From an uncultured Actinomycetes bacterium (GTDB taxonomy: Bacteria; Actinomycetota; Thermoleophilia; Solirubrobacterales; Solirubrobacteraceae), in assembly GCA_937888775.1 (NCBI GenBank), contig CALAQT010000026.1, positions 1 to 9,035 on the forward strand: DNA of 9,035 bases. The letters are read 5' to 3'. A program made the translations under genes and the position numbers. Under the pieces are notes generated by a model. The model ran no database searches. It was not told where the DNA came from and saw only the letters and a program-made list of their open reading frames with translations. Below are positions 1-5,957 of this stretch, piece by piece; position 1 is the first letter of the stretch; each line of letters begins with the position of its first letter.

Positions 1-53
1 TCAGATCCGGGTAAGCCATTGGACCCAAGAACCTCCCTTCGAGTTCCTCCCGG

Positions 54-443
54 CTAAACCGGGGATACAACAGGGCGCCTCGCGGCGCATTTCGTCTCGA
101 TCGCGACCGCAATCCCCGTCGGGGCGATCGCCACCGAGTCGATATCTCCCCGGCCCTGCCAGGGGAGAGAGTGCCGAAGCCGCCAGCCCTCTTCTTGGAG
201 GGGAGCGAGCGCGCGCTGCACCTCGTCCTCCGAGCGGGCGCCGACTCGACTACGACCAGCGAGCGAAAGCCAGTCGCGAGCGTAGAAACCCAGCCCGACC
301 GCGGTAAGGAACAGCAGCCCGGCGAGCGGCGCCGCTCCCGCGCTCGCGATCACGAGCCCAAGCAGCGCCGCGACGGCGCTTCCCAGCGCCGCCTTTCCGG
401 CGTGAGAGAGCCGGCGATACTGCTGGCGACGCGCATAGTTCAC
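54..443 (-). pseudogene. NERD-domain membrane protein, C-terminally truncated (chromosomal flank)
   Basis: From a GTG at 443 the frame encodes about 129 residues. A basic N-terminus (NYARRQQYRRL) is followed by two hydrophobic stretches, roughly residues 13-35 and 38-50, which look like one or two membrane segments. After them comes the first half of a NERD (nuclease-related) domain: VGARSEDEVQRAL, then GRGDIDSVAIAPTGIAVAIETK, whose Asp and E-x-K match the nuclease-like core. In the family roughly 60 further residues follow the E-x-K motif. Here the frame reads only ten or so more residues and stops at 54. Another frame stays open to the window edge, so a frameshift is possible, as is simple decay. 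The gene lies outside the element. The open frame upstream of 443 runs through the tRNA remnant and is probably not translated. NERD identity is fairly sure; the exact start and state of the gene are less so. Confidence 0.6.
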
Positions 444-658
444 GCTGCGACCGCCTCGAGCTCGGGCCCACGGCTGAACGCGCTCTCGACCGCGGTGAAC
501 TCTCGCATCGCTCGATCCTGCCACCGGCGCCAGACGGTCCTGGCAGCGTCCGGTATCGGGCCGAGCTACGACCCTTCGTCTGCCCGCTCGCGCGGGATTG
601 GTCCGTGATTGGACCAGGCTGCCAGCCGTTTCTGATGCATTTGCTGGCGTTCTGTCGA

Positions 659-702
659 TACCGCTACCGGGATTCGAACCCGGGTTTCCGCCGTGAGAGG
701 GC
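659..702. repeat. Left attachment core (displaced tRNA-Glu 3' end)
   Basis: These 44 bp are identical to 8959-9002. Read on the minus strand they are the anticodon loop, anticodon-stem 3' side, variable region, T arm and 3' acceptor strand of tRNA-Glu, but no 5' half follows, so this copy is not a gene. Such a remnant is the usual mark of tyrosine-recombinase integration into the 3' part of a tRNA gene. The crossover point within the 44 bp cannot be told. Confidence 0.93.
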
Positions 703-720
703 AACCGAACGTGCCCGCAG

Positions 721-815
721 GTTCCCGGAAATCCCCTCTGAGCGGAGAGATTGCACGACGGTTAGGACGCCCGGGAACCGGACATGTTTCCGGAGTGTTC
801 CCGCCTGGTTCCCGC
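721..815 (+). promoter_or_regulatory. Putative integrase arm-type sites, left end
   Basis: GTTCCCGC occurs twice in direct orientation at 797-804 and 808-815, an 11-bp period or about one helical turn. Further GTTCCCG heptamers lie at 721-727 and, inverted, at 772-778. A matching pair with the same 11-bp spacing sits beside the right core at 8864-8882. The position (95 bp inside the core), the pairing and the presence at both ends fit arm-binding sites for the N-terminal domain of the integrase. That function is inferred. Confidence 0.55.
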
Positions 816-1343
816 CGCGTGGCGCACTCCGCGCTGATTGCGGCGTTGCTCGCCGGCCGTTGCCCATCGGCAGTTGTCGGGCTCGTAGTTGCCGTTCGGG
901 TCGATACGGTCGATGCCACCGGTCGCCCACTCGGGGCGTTCGCCCATGTCGGCTAGGAAACCGAGGAAGATCCGCCAGCGCTCGCAGACGGTGACCCCAC
1001 GGCCGCCGTAGTCGTTCCAGTTGATGGCGCTCGGGTTGCTGCAGCGGTAGATCATCGCTCGCCAGGAGTAGTACGTCGGCGTGCCAACGTAGCCGTGCGT
1101 CCACGCTCCCACTGCTCCGACGGGCTCTCGTCCCGTTCGCGTCCACCGCTTGTAGTGCGCGTGGCAGTAGCCAGCCGCGCGCGACGGTCTGTCGCACCCA
1201 TCAATCGCGCACGTTTTTGCTCGCGGCGGCCGCTCATACGTCGGATCCCCGTGTTTCCACCAGCGCTTGTAGTGCTTCGCGCACCAGCCCCGACGCTTTG
1301 CCGGTTCATCGCAGCCGTTGATCGAGCAGGTTCTAGCCGACAT
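762..1343 (-). CDS. Phage HNH/AP2-like endonuclease-family protein with two Cys/His knuckles
   Basis: The product has 193 residues. Residues 6-28 and 45-67 are two copies of a C-x4-C-x9-C-x2-H-Y-K-R-W motif (Cys6/Cys11/Cys21/His24 and Cys45/Cys50/Cys60/His63), probable zinc knuckles. From about residue 88 comes a well-known phage module: YYSWRAMIYRC, DYGGRGVTVCERW, then GGIDRIDPNGNYEPDNCRWA and EQRRNQR. This family is annotated as HNH-like or AP2-like and is found in many phages as a homing-endonuclease-type or DNA-binding protein. The classical second His of HNH enzymes is not obvious, so cleavage activity is uncertain. The ATG overlaps the last 11 bases of the integrase gene, so the two are probably translated together. 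The last 18 or so residues (HAAGTRREHSGNMSGSRAS region) are encoded by DNA carrying the putative integrase arm sites. Confidence 0.78.
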   Translation of the reverse strand: MSARTCSINGCDEPAKRRGWCAKHYKRWWKHGDPTYERPPRAKTCAIDGCDRPSRAAGYCHAHYKRWTRTGREPVGAVGAWTHGYVGTPTYYSWRAMIYRCSNPSAINWNDYGGRGVTVCERWRIFLGFLADMGERPEWATGGIDRIDPNGNYEPDNCRWATAGEQRRNQRGVRHAAGTRREHSGNMSGSRAS

Positions 1344-2580
1344 CCGCACTTTCAAATCTACGTGCGTTAGCGGACATCGCGCGAGCCTTCCCGATCTCCG
1401 CGTTCGCGTCGATGTTCTGAGCGTCCGCGTACTCGTCAATCAGGTGTGCGTACGTCGTGAGCAACACCGCCAGCGAATGACCTAGTTGCCGCGCGACGTA
1501 GAGCGGCTGACGTCCCTCGGCCAGCAACAGTGAAGCGAAACTGTGTCGAAGGTCATACGGCCGCGGGACCTCCAGACCGACGGCGCGGCACGCTGGGGCC
1601 CCGCGGTCGACGCGCCACATCTGCCAGTCCGTTTTGCTCCACGCCTGCCCCTCGTCGGTCTGGAGGATCAGTGACCGCTCGGTCGGTCGGCCGATGGCCA
1701 GCCGGTACTCGCGAAGATCCTGCGCGACCGCGACGAGCAGACGCACGCTGCGCCGCTGGCCGGTTTTCGTCGCCTTGATCGAGCCGTCCGGGTTCGCCCC
1801 GCGCTGCACATTGATTGTGTTCTCGGCGACGTCGCTCCAGCGGAGCGCGCGCAGCTCGCCCGGCCTCAGCCCCGCGTAGGCGAGCAGGGAGACGATCAGC
1901 GCGTCGCGCTGGCGCGTCTGTGGCGTCCCGGGCGCGGGGAGCTCATACTGGCGCCGGCGAACCTCGACCTGTCCCCCAGCTTGCCCGTGGCGCGACACGG
2001 CAACGATCTCGCGGGACGGAGGATCGACCAGCGCAGCTCTGATCCGCTCGACCGTGGCAGGCGCCAGCGGGCGCACGGCGTCCCTCTGGCCGTTCTTCGG
2101 GGCCCTGACCAGCGAGAGCGGGTTGGCGGCGATCGCCTCGCTCTCGGCCGCGTGACGCAGCACGCTTGAGAGCAGCGTCCGGCACTTGTGGATCGTGCCC
2201 GGGCTGACGCCGGCCTTCACGCGCGCGGACTGCCAGGCGCGGAGCCGGGCAACCGTAATCTCGCCGAGCGGGACATCATCCAGCCACGGCGCGATGTGGA
2301 CGGCGTAGGCGTTCGCGTAGCGCTCGCGCGTGGACTGCTCCAGGGTGGCGGCGTGCTCGGGCGCCCAGCGGTCCGTGATCCACGCGCCGAGCGTCGGCCC
2401 GCGGTCCGTGAGCTGCTGGACGGCCAGCGGACCGAGCTGGCGGCGTCGCTCAACCTCGCGGTCGAATGCGTCCGCGTCGCGCTTGAGCGTGAACGTCCGA
2501 GCGCGGTTGCGCCCCTGCTCGCGCCAGCGGACCTTGTAGGCCCGGCCCCCGTCCTGCCGGGTGATCGGATGGACGCTCAT
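1333..2580 (-). CDS. int: Tyrosine recombinase, site-specific integrase
   Basis: The product has 415 residues. Residues 1-50 form an arm-type DNA-binding domain (RAYKVRWREQGRNRARTFTL). Residues 65-160 are the SAM-like core-binding domain (LGAWITDRWAPEH, then STRERYANAYAVHIAPWLDD). The catalytic domain follows from about 170. Catalytic residues visible are Arg239 (AGLRPGELRALRW), probably Lys272, Arg345 and His346 in PYDLRHSF, His368 (LGHS) and the nucleophile Tyr377 (TTYAHL). The first His of the H-x-x-R motif is Tyr342, a variant I regard as tolerated in such integrases. Residues 191-223 form an extra linker. The enzyme should recombine the 44-bp tRNA-Glu cores. I chose the ATG at 2580 because it overlaps the upstream stop as ATGA. 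It lies near the left att site, as expected for an element integrase. Confidence 0.95.
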   Translation of the reverse strand: MSVHPITRQDGGRAYKVRWREQGRNRARTFTLKRDADAFDREVERRRQLGPLAVQQLTDRGPTLGAWITDRWAPEHAATLEQSTRERYANAYAVHIAPWLDDVPLGEITVARLRAWQSARVKAGVSPGTIHKCRTLLSSVLRHAAESEAIAANPLSLVRAPKNGQRDAVRPLAPATVERIRAALVDPPSREIVAVSRHGQAGGQVEVRRRQYELPAPGTPQTRQRDALIVSLLAYAGLRPGELRALRWSDVAENTINVQRGANPDGSIKATKTGQRRSVRLLVAVAQDLREYRLAIGRPTERSLILQTDEGQAWSKTDWQMWRVDRGAPACRAVGLEVPRPYDLRHSFASLLLAEGRQPLYVARQLGHSLAVLLTTYAHLIDEYADAQNIDANAEIGKARAMSANARRFESADVG

Positions 2581-3041
2581 TGAGCACCCCGGCCCGATGA
2601 AGCGCCTGGCCGCCACTCCTGCAAGTGCCGCTTGCACACCGTCACTACGGCGTCACGAGCGCGGCGAAAAACCAGGTAATCGCCGGCGGCTCCGCTCGGC
2701 GAGAGCTCGGTCAGCTTTAGGCTCGCCGGGAAATATTCGAGCGCGTACTTGTTGAGCAGGCCTCGGTACTCGTTGCGAGTCTCCTCACGGAAGCCGCGGC
2801 GGCCTGTGCCCTGGTAGCGCTCGATCCACCCGGACAGGTAGGCGTGCAGCGTGACACGCGAGCGCTCCTCGAACTCTCCACGGCCGATGTCCGTGCTACG
2901 CGCGGACTTCGCACGACGCGCCTCCTCGAGCGTCCGGCACGACTCCCACCGCTGCACGCCGTTGACCCAGTAGCTGAACACATACCGGCTTCCGCGCTTG
3001 TAGATGCCCGGCGTCTTGGTCTTGACGAGCGGCGCGGCCAT
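2577..3041 (-). CDS. Truncated tyrosine recombinase N-terminal domains fused to an unrelated tail
   Basis: The product has 154 residues. Residues 1 to about 112 match the N-terminus of an actinobacterial phage integrase: arm domain (TPGIYKRGSRYVFSYWVNG, then RTLEEARRAKSARSTDIGRG) and SAM-like core-binding domain (VTLHAYLSGWIERYQ, TRNEYRGLLNKYALEYFP, ASLKLTELSP). Where the catalytic domain should continue, the sequence turns into an unrelated stretch of about 42 residues (DYLVFRRARDAVVTVCKRHL, then QEWRPG) and stops. No catalytic Arg, His or Tyr is present, so it cannot recombine DNA. It is translationally coupled on both sides, TGATG with the upstream gene and ATGA with the intact integrase. 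It may be a leftover of a replaced integrase. Alternatively it is a retained DNA-binding protein that competes for arm sites. The domain assignment is solid; any present function is speculation. Confidence 0.75.
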   Translation of the reverse strand: MAAPLVKTKTPGIYKRGSRYVFSYWVNGVQRWESCRTLEEARRAKSARSTDIGRGEFEERSRVTLHAYLSGWIERYQGTGRRGFREETRNEYRGLLNKYALEYFPASLKLTELSPSGAAGDYLVFRRARDAVVTVCKRHLQEWRPGASSGRGAQ

Positions 3042-3244
3042 CAGACGCTTGCCCCTCTCAGCTGTACCGGAGCCTGCGGGATAACGGACGCCCACTCTTC
3101 CTTCACCGGAGCCTCGCCAAGCCCCTCCCGCTTGCACCAGGCGCTGGCGGCAGCAGCGCTCGGGAACGGACCGACGCACCTGGCGGGCTGCGGGGCAGCT
3201 AAACCGACGAAAATGATCACGGCGTAGCGCTGGGTCATCGCCAT
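3041..3244 (-). CDS. Small conserved-looking phage protein, 67 aa, unknown function
   Basis: I do not recognise this protein. The start ATG at 3244 has the best ribosome binding site in the window, GGAGGAG three bases upstream, and a second ATG two codons later. The N-terminus is hydrophobic (TQRYAVIIFVGLAAP), followed by PARCVGPFPSAAAASAWCKR and an acidic-to-hydrophobic tail (KEEWASVIPQAPVQL). The pattern of a beta strand, then a helix, then a strand resembles small soluble proteins often found in actinophage early regions. I see no signal peptide or clear membrane segment. Its stop overlaps the next start as TGATG. It is the first gene of the integration operon, and the 160 bp upstream (3245-3406) hold no gene and probably carry its promoter, though I see no convincing -35/-10 pair. 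A role in excision control is possible from position only. Confidence 0.65.
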   Translation of the reverse strand: MAMTQRYAVIIFVGLAAPQPARCVGPFPSAAAASAWCKREGLGEAPVKEEWASVIPQAPVQLRGASV

Positions 3245-3247
3245 AGT

Positions 3248-3254
3248 CTCCTCC
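3248..3254 (-). promoter_or_regulatory. Strong ribosome binding site of the integration operon
   Basis: GGAGGAG on the minus strand is followed by ACT and the ATG at 3244. It is the clearest Shine-Dalgarno sequence in the window and fixes the start of the 67-aa gene. Most later genes of the block rely on overlapping stop/start codons instead. Confidence 0.8.
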
Positions 3255-3406
3255 AACCCCCCGGGCACGCCCGAGCGACCGGCCGACGATCACGTTGCGT
3301 GCCCTGCGCGCGACGCGCCGGGGGTTTCCCGACGCGACCGCGCTGATGTTGTTCGACAAGCGTGCAGCCCAATACAGCTGCGATGTAAGCGAGCGTCGGC
3401 GGGCCG

Positions 3407-3685
3407 TCACGACACCCGCCGCTTGCGCTCGAGCCCGACGATCATGGCCGTGTCCGTCGCGACCGACCAGCCGACCGTGTCGAGCAGTTCAGCGGTCATC
3501 TGCACTCGATTGCGAAACGTGCTGAGCGCCTCGTCGCCATCCTGGTTCTCGCAGCTGGCGTTGCCTTCGGCCGCGCCGGCGGCGGCGGCGGCGGCGGCGA
3601 GGATCTCTGCAGCCTCGTGCAGCTCCTCGAAAAGCAACTGCCGCACGTACGCGCACTGCACTTCGTTGAGCGTGGCCGTCGTCAT
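3407..3685 (-). CDS. Small helical protein, 92 aa, unknown function
   Basis: I do not recognise this protein. From the ATG at 3685 it reads TTATLNEVQCAYVRQLLFEE, a strongly helical start. A run of seven Ala and one Gly (ILAAAAAAAGAAEG) is encoded by a (CGG)7 trinucleotide tract at 3577-3597. A polar linker (NASCENQDGDEAL) and a second helical part ending in LERKRRVS follow. The start overlaps the upstream stop as TGATG, and GAGG/GGTGG lies just upstream. It belongs to the small-gene cluster behind the HNH nuclease. The Ala tract could vary in length by slippage. Function is unknown. Confidence 0.6.
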   Translation of the reverse strand: MTTATLNEVQCAYVRQLLFEELHEAAEILAAAAAAAGAAEGNASCENQDGDEALSTFRNRVQMTAELLDTVGWSVATDTAMIVGLERKRRVS

Positions 3686-3882
3686 CACGCCACCGCCTCG
3701 GGCAGCGGCAGGAAGGGATGCCGCCACGGCTGATCCTCGCGGAAGTCGCCACCGAGCACGCTGTCGCCGCCCACCGGGTACATCGCCTCGCTGTGCGGAG
3801 CGGTGAGGATCTCGTGGAAAGCGCCAGTGAGCTGGCTATCGGTCATCCCGTTCTTGCGCGCCAGCCCGACGGCGAACCCCAA
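3685..3882 (-). CDS. Small protein downstream of HNH nuclease, 65 aa or longer; start uncertain
   Basis: From a TTG at 3882 the frame encodes GFAVGLARKNGMTDSQLTGA, FHEILTAP and a Pro-rich end. The frame stays open upstream to 3966 and reads EGLCEECARFRGAQRHGESN, then AALEALGFAVGLA. This looks like genuine coding sequence, with a C-x2-C pair, yet it contains no ATG or GTG. Either translation begins at the TTG and the CxxC part is untranslated, or the start has been lost, or the segment is reached by a frameshift from the HNH gene, which ends in the neighbouring frame at 3956. The stop overlaps the start of the next gene as TGATG. The family is not recognised. Confidence 0.5.
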   Translation of the reverse strand: MGFAVGLARKNGMTDSQLTGAFHEILTAPHSEAMYPVGGDSVLGGDFREDQPWRHPFLPLPEAVA

Positions 3883-3955
3883 GGCCTCAAGAGCCGCATT
3901 CGACTCGCCGTGCCGTTGCGCGCCTCTGAACCGCGCGCACTCCTCGCAGAGTCCC

Positions 3956-4240
3956 TCAGTCGGCCCTCACAGGCTCCTGCTGGAGCATCGGCCGCACACT
4001 CCGGCCACGGCCGATCCCACGCGACGCATTGCAGCCGAAATGAGTCGCTCGCAGATTCGACGAAGCAAACGGCTCACCACCCCGGCCGAGCGCGACGATG
4101 TGATCCACGGACGGAGCCCACCTGGAGCACGGGCGAGCCGCGAAATCAAGCGGCAGGTTGCAGATCGCGCAGTGCGTCGCGTGACGCAAAACACGCTTCC
4201 GTGTCTGGCGCCACTGATAGGTGTCACGGGGGTCACGCAT
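3956..4240 (-). CDS. HNH endonuclease
   Basis: The product is 94 residues, the usual length of stand-alone phage HNH proteins. Visible in order are RDTYQWRQTRKRVL, C-x2-C (HCAICNLPLDF), the HNH core APSVDHIVALGRGGEP with Asp-His, NLRATHFGCNASRG with the conserved Asn, His and Cys, and a basic tail. The Cys pair and the last Cys suggest the zinc-bound form of the ββα-metal fold. Family members nick or cut double-stranded DNA. In tailed phages they often sit beside terminase genes and help packaging, but no terminase is visible here. The ATG at 4240 is preceded by a G-rich stretch. Upstream lie about 200 bp without a recognisable gene, including runs of eight G and eight C on the plus strand. 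Confidence in the family is high; the substrate is unknown. Confidence 0.88.
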   Translation of the reverse strand: MRDPRDTYQWRQTRKRVLRHATHCAICNLPLDFAARPCSRWAPSVDHIVALGRGGEPFASSNLRATHFGCNASRGIGRGRSVRPMLQQEPVRAD

Positions 4241-4441
4241 CGCCCCGACACCCCCCGTTTACGGCCTTTTTTCTTCGGGGGGGGAAATTGTCCAGGGCGA
4301 AGTGAACGCACCCGACCGGGTACTTTATCCCCCCCCGGTATCCGGTGCATTGGCTCGTGCCGGGCGGCGTCGGCCTTGCTGAGCGACCGGTCATGCGTGC
4401 TTGGATGGGGGCCGGCGCAGTCATGCCTGGTATCCGGTGGC

Positions 4442-4813
4442 TCATAGCTGGTAGCTCGAGCCATCGAGATAGACCACGAGCCCAGCCGCCATGTAGCTGC
4501 CGATCGTGACGATGCCCGTTGATGCGGCGATGGTGAGAACCGAGTCGTCCGTTGTGGGCGGGATGAACGCGAGCGGGATTCGCTGCGAGCGGCTTGGTGT
4601 GAGTCCCGATGAGACGGTGAACAGGGTTGCGTTTGGGAGCAGGGATCCGGGGCCGATGCTGATGCTGCCGGCGAGCGTGACGGTTGCGTTCGCAACCGTG
4701 CGACCCTGCGGTGTGAGGCCGCGATACGCGGTGGCGTTCGTGGCGAGCGCCAGTGGTGTCCATGCGCTGCCTGCTTGGAGCGGGCCGAGCTGGCCGGCGA
4801 GCGTGAAAATCAG
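4442..4813 (-). pseudogene. Fragment of a phage tail-fibre-like gene (C-terminal part, no start codon)
   Basis: One minus frame reads about 123 residues to a TGA at 4442: LIFTLAGQLGPLQAGSAWTP, LALATNATAYRGLTPQGRTV, ANATVTLAGSISIGPGSLLP, then FTVSSGLTPSRSQRIPLAF, ASTGIVTIGSYMAAGLVVYL and DGSSYQL. The AW-P-L opening, beta-rich repeats and the closing G-x-V-x-I...L-D-G-S-S-Y pattern resemble the C-terminal domain of phage tail-fibre or minor tail proteins. The frame has no ATG, GTG or TTG until near its end. Upstream it runs out of frame into the truncated helix-turn-helix gene. It therefore looks like the 3' end of a phage structural gene left by illegitimate recombination. The assignment rests on pattern only. 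Confidence 0.6.
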
Positions 4814-4989
4814 GTTGAGGTGGACCGGGTGAGGGTCTTGGGGTGAACTCCGAGCCGGCGGGCGGCTTGTGCTGGCGTTAGGAGATCGTCGCGGTGGGCG
4901 GATTCGAGATAGGGCCGTAGGCGGTCGGCAAGCTCGGCGAGCTGATCGGCCGTGAGATCGCGCAGGATGGCTGTCGTGACCGCGCTCAT
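4810..4989 (-). pseudogene. Truncated helix-turn-helix (excisionase/MerR-like) protein
   Basis: From the ATG at 4989 the product is 59 residues. A helical N-terminus (TAILRDLTADQLAELADRLR) is followed by LLTPAQAARRLGVHPKTLTR, the helix-turn-helix opening of excisionase/MerR-like proteins. Family members continue with a Trp or Tyr and a beta wing. Here the frame reads STST and stops at 4810. In a different frame the DNA from this point is tail-fibre-like. The gene is thus probably broken inside its DNA-binding domain, though a shortened product could still be made. A GTG at 5097 overlaps the stop of the upstream gene and would add 36 residues, but those are encoded by the inverted-repeat region. 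Before damage it would have been a candidate excisionase or repressor. Confidence 0.6.
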
Positions 4990-5008
4990 GGGATCAACAC
5001 CAGCGCGG

Positions 5009-5105
5009 GTGAACACGTGAACACACGATTGCCTACGGAGTACGTGCGCGCGTAAGCGCGTCGCTTCTCGCGTGTAGAGGTGTTTTGCTGTGTTCACGTG
5101 TTCAC
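5009..5105. repeat. Inverted pair of tandem GTGAACAC sites (iteron- or operator-like)
   Basis: GTGAACACGTGAACAC at 5009-5024 and its exact reverse complement at 5090-5105 face each other across 65 bp. Each 16-mer is two tandem octamers, and each octamer is a near-palindrome (GTG-AA-CAC), giving four copies. The spacer holds a GC-rich hairpin-like stretch around 5045-5062 (cgcgcgtaagcgcg). The array spans the end of the 287-aa replication gene and the region before the helix-turn-helix gene. It could be operators for that protein, or iterons of the replication origin next to the primase genes. Confidence 0.7.
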
Positions 5106-5957
5106 CTTGGTTGTGGCGTCCTGGTCCTCGGTGCCGCCTGGGAGTAGGCCGCGGTAAGCGAAGATGCGGGCGTGTGGTCCTTGCCGTCCGCTCCGCCCTG
5201 GCTGGCCGTACCCCTGCAAGCTGATCCGTGCCCAGCCGAGCGTTTCCAGCCGAGCGTCTAGCCAGCCGCGGGGGAGGCTGGAGCCGACGTGGCGTCTTGC
5301 GGCGTCCTGGAGGTCGCCGACGGCGATCACGAGCTCTCCGGTATTCGTGTCGATCAGGTAGCGCGGTGCTCCGATAGACCTACCGGTTACCTCATCGACC
5401 ACACGGCGAAGCGCGACAGCCGCCTCATACCGTTGCCCCGACGTGCCATAGGTTGTGTGGTCTTCGACCGCCTCGGCGCCCTGCATGAAGGTTGCGACGA
5501 TCCCTTCGGCCTCGCTCGCCTCGCTCGCTGTCTCCTGGGCGCCGCAAAGCATCACGATCGCGTGGCTGATCTCCCGGCAGTGGTCGGTCTTGAGCGCGTG
5601 GACGGCTCCGTCCGTTGGCAGCTTCTGCCACGACAGCGCCTCGATTAGCCTCGTGGGGTTGTTGATCCTCGCGGCCGGCTCGAACCGGATCGGAGGGGCG
5701 CTGGCACGGCGCAGAGCCACGTGACCGTCCGGGCCGCGCAGGCCCTCACGCACGCCGGCTGTGATCGGATGCGCGCTGTCGAGGTTGAACACGCACGTCA
5801 GCCATGCGCAGAGTCCTGCTGGATCGTCATACGCCGGAATCTCCGGCAGCAGCAGCTTTCCCTTGTCGTCGAACAGGATCCTGTAGCCGTCTGGAGCGGA
5901 TCCGTTTCGACCGGCTCCGCCGCTGCTGGTATCGCGCAGTGCGTCGCGAGCGCTCAT
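5094..5957 (-). CDS. Primase-associated protein, 287 aa, probable C-terminal winged helix
   Basis: I do not recognise a named family. The ATG at 5957 overlaps the stop of the prim-pol gene as ATGA, so the two are almost surely co-translated. The first 25 residues are low-complexity. A globular region follows (YRILFDDKGKLLLPEIPAYD, then LCAWLTCVFNLDSAHPITAG), a middle helical part (EISHAIVMLCGA), a short acidic Glu/Ala linker near 141-152, and a C-terminal part with YLIDTNTGELVIAVGDLQDA followed by LPRGWLDARLETLGWARISL and ARIFAYRGLL. That last part has the helix-helix-wing pattern of winged-helix DNA-binding domains on primase/helicase proteins. I see no Walker A motif, so it is not a complete helicase. 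From its position it probably works with the primase in replicating the excised element, perhaps as origin-binding factor. That is inference. Confidence 0.65.
   Translation of the reverse strand: MSARDALRDTSSGGAGRNGSAPDGYRILFDDKGKLLLPEIPAYDDPAGLCAWLTCVFNLDSAHPITAGVREGLRGPDGHVALRRASAPPIRFEPAARINNPTRLIEALSWQKLPTDGAVHALKTDHCREISHAIVMLCGAQETASEASEAEGIVATFMQGAEAVEDHTTYGTSGQRYEAAVALRRVVDEVTGRSIGAPRYLIDTNTGELVIAVGDLQDAARRHVGSSLPRGWLDARLETLGWARISLQGYGQPGRSGRQGPHARIFAYRGLLPGGTEDQDATTKVNT

Noticed and set aside
171..608. Plus-strand open frame of 145 codons
   Set aside because: It lies opposite the NERD gene; the product is Arg/Ser-rich low-complexity sequence typical of an antisense shadow in high-GC DNA.
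659..702. A second complete tRNA gene at the left end
   Set aside because: Only the 3' part is present; no matching acceptor 5' strand or D arm follows on the minus strand after 702.
444..704. N-terminal extension of the NERD frame up to a TTG at 704
   Set aside because: The extension is encoded by the tRNA remnant and intergenic DNA and has no domain-like sequence; the GTG at 443 fits better.
3042..3410. Long N-terminal extension of the truncated integrase frame
   Set aside because: It overlaps the 67-aa gene with a strong ribosome binding site and gives Arg-rich shadow sequence; the ATG at 3041 begins a normal integrase arm domain.
3577..3597. (CGG)7 trinucleotide tract as a regulatory microsatellite
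   Set aside because: It simply encodes an alanine run in a helical small protein; such tracts are common in high-GC genomes.
3967..4763. Two long minus-strand frames over the tail fragment and the HNH upstream region
   Set aside because: His/Arg/Ser-rich products without domains; the third frame gives the beta-rich tail-like sequence instead, and these cross the clear HNH start.
4506..4832. Plus-strand frame of 108 codons opposite the tail fragment
   Set aside because: It is the antisense of the tail-like frame, with no recognisable family and no ribosome binding site.
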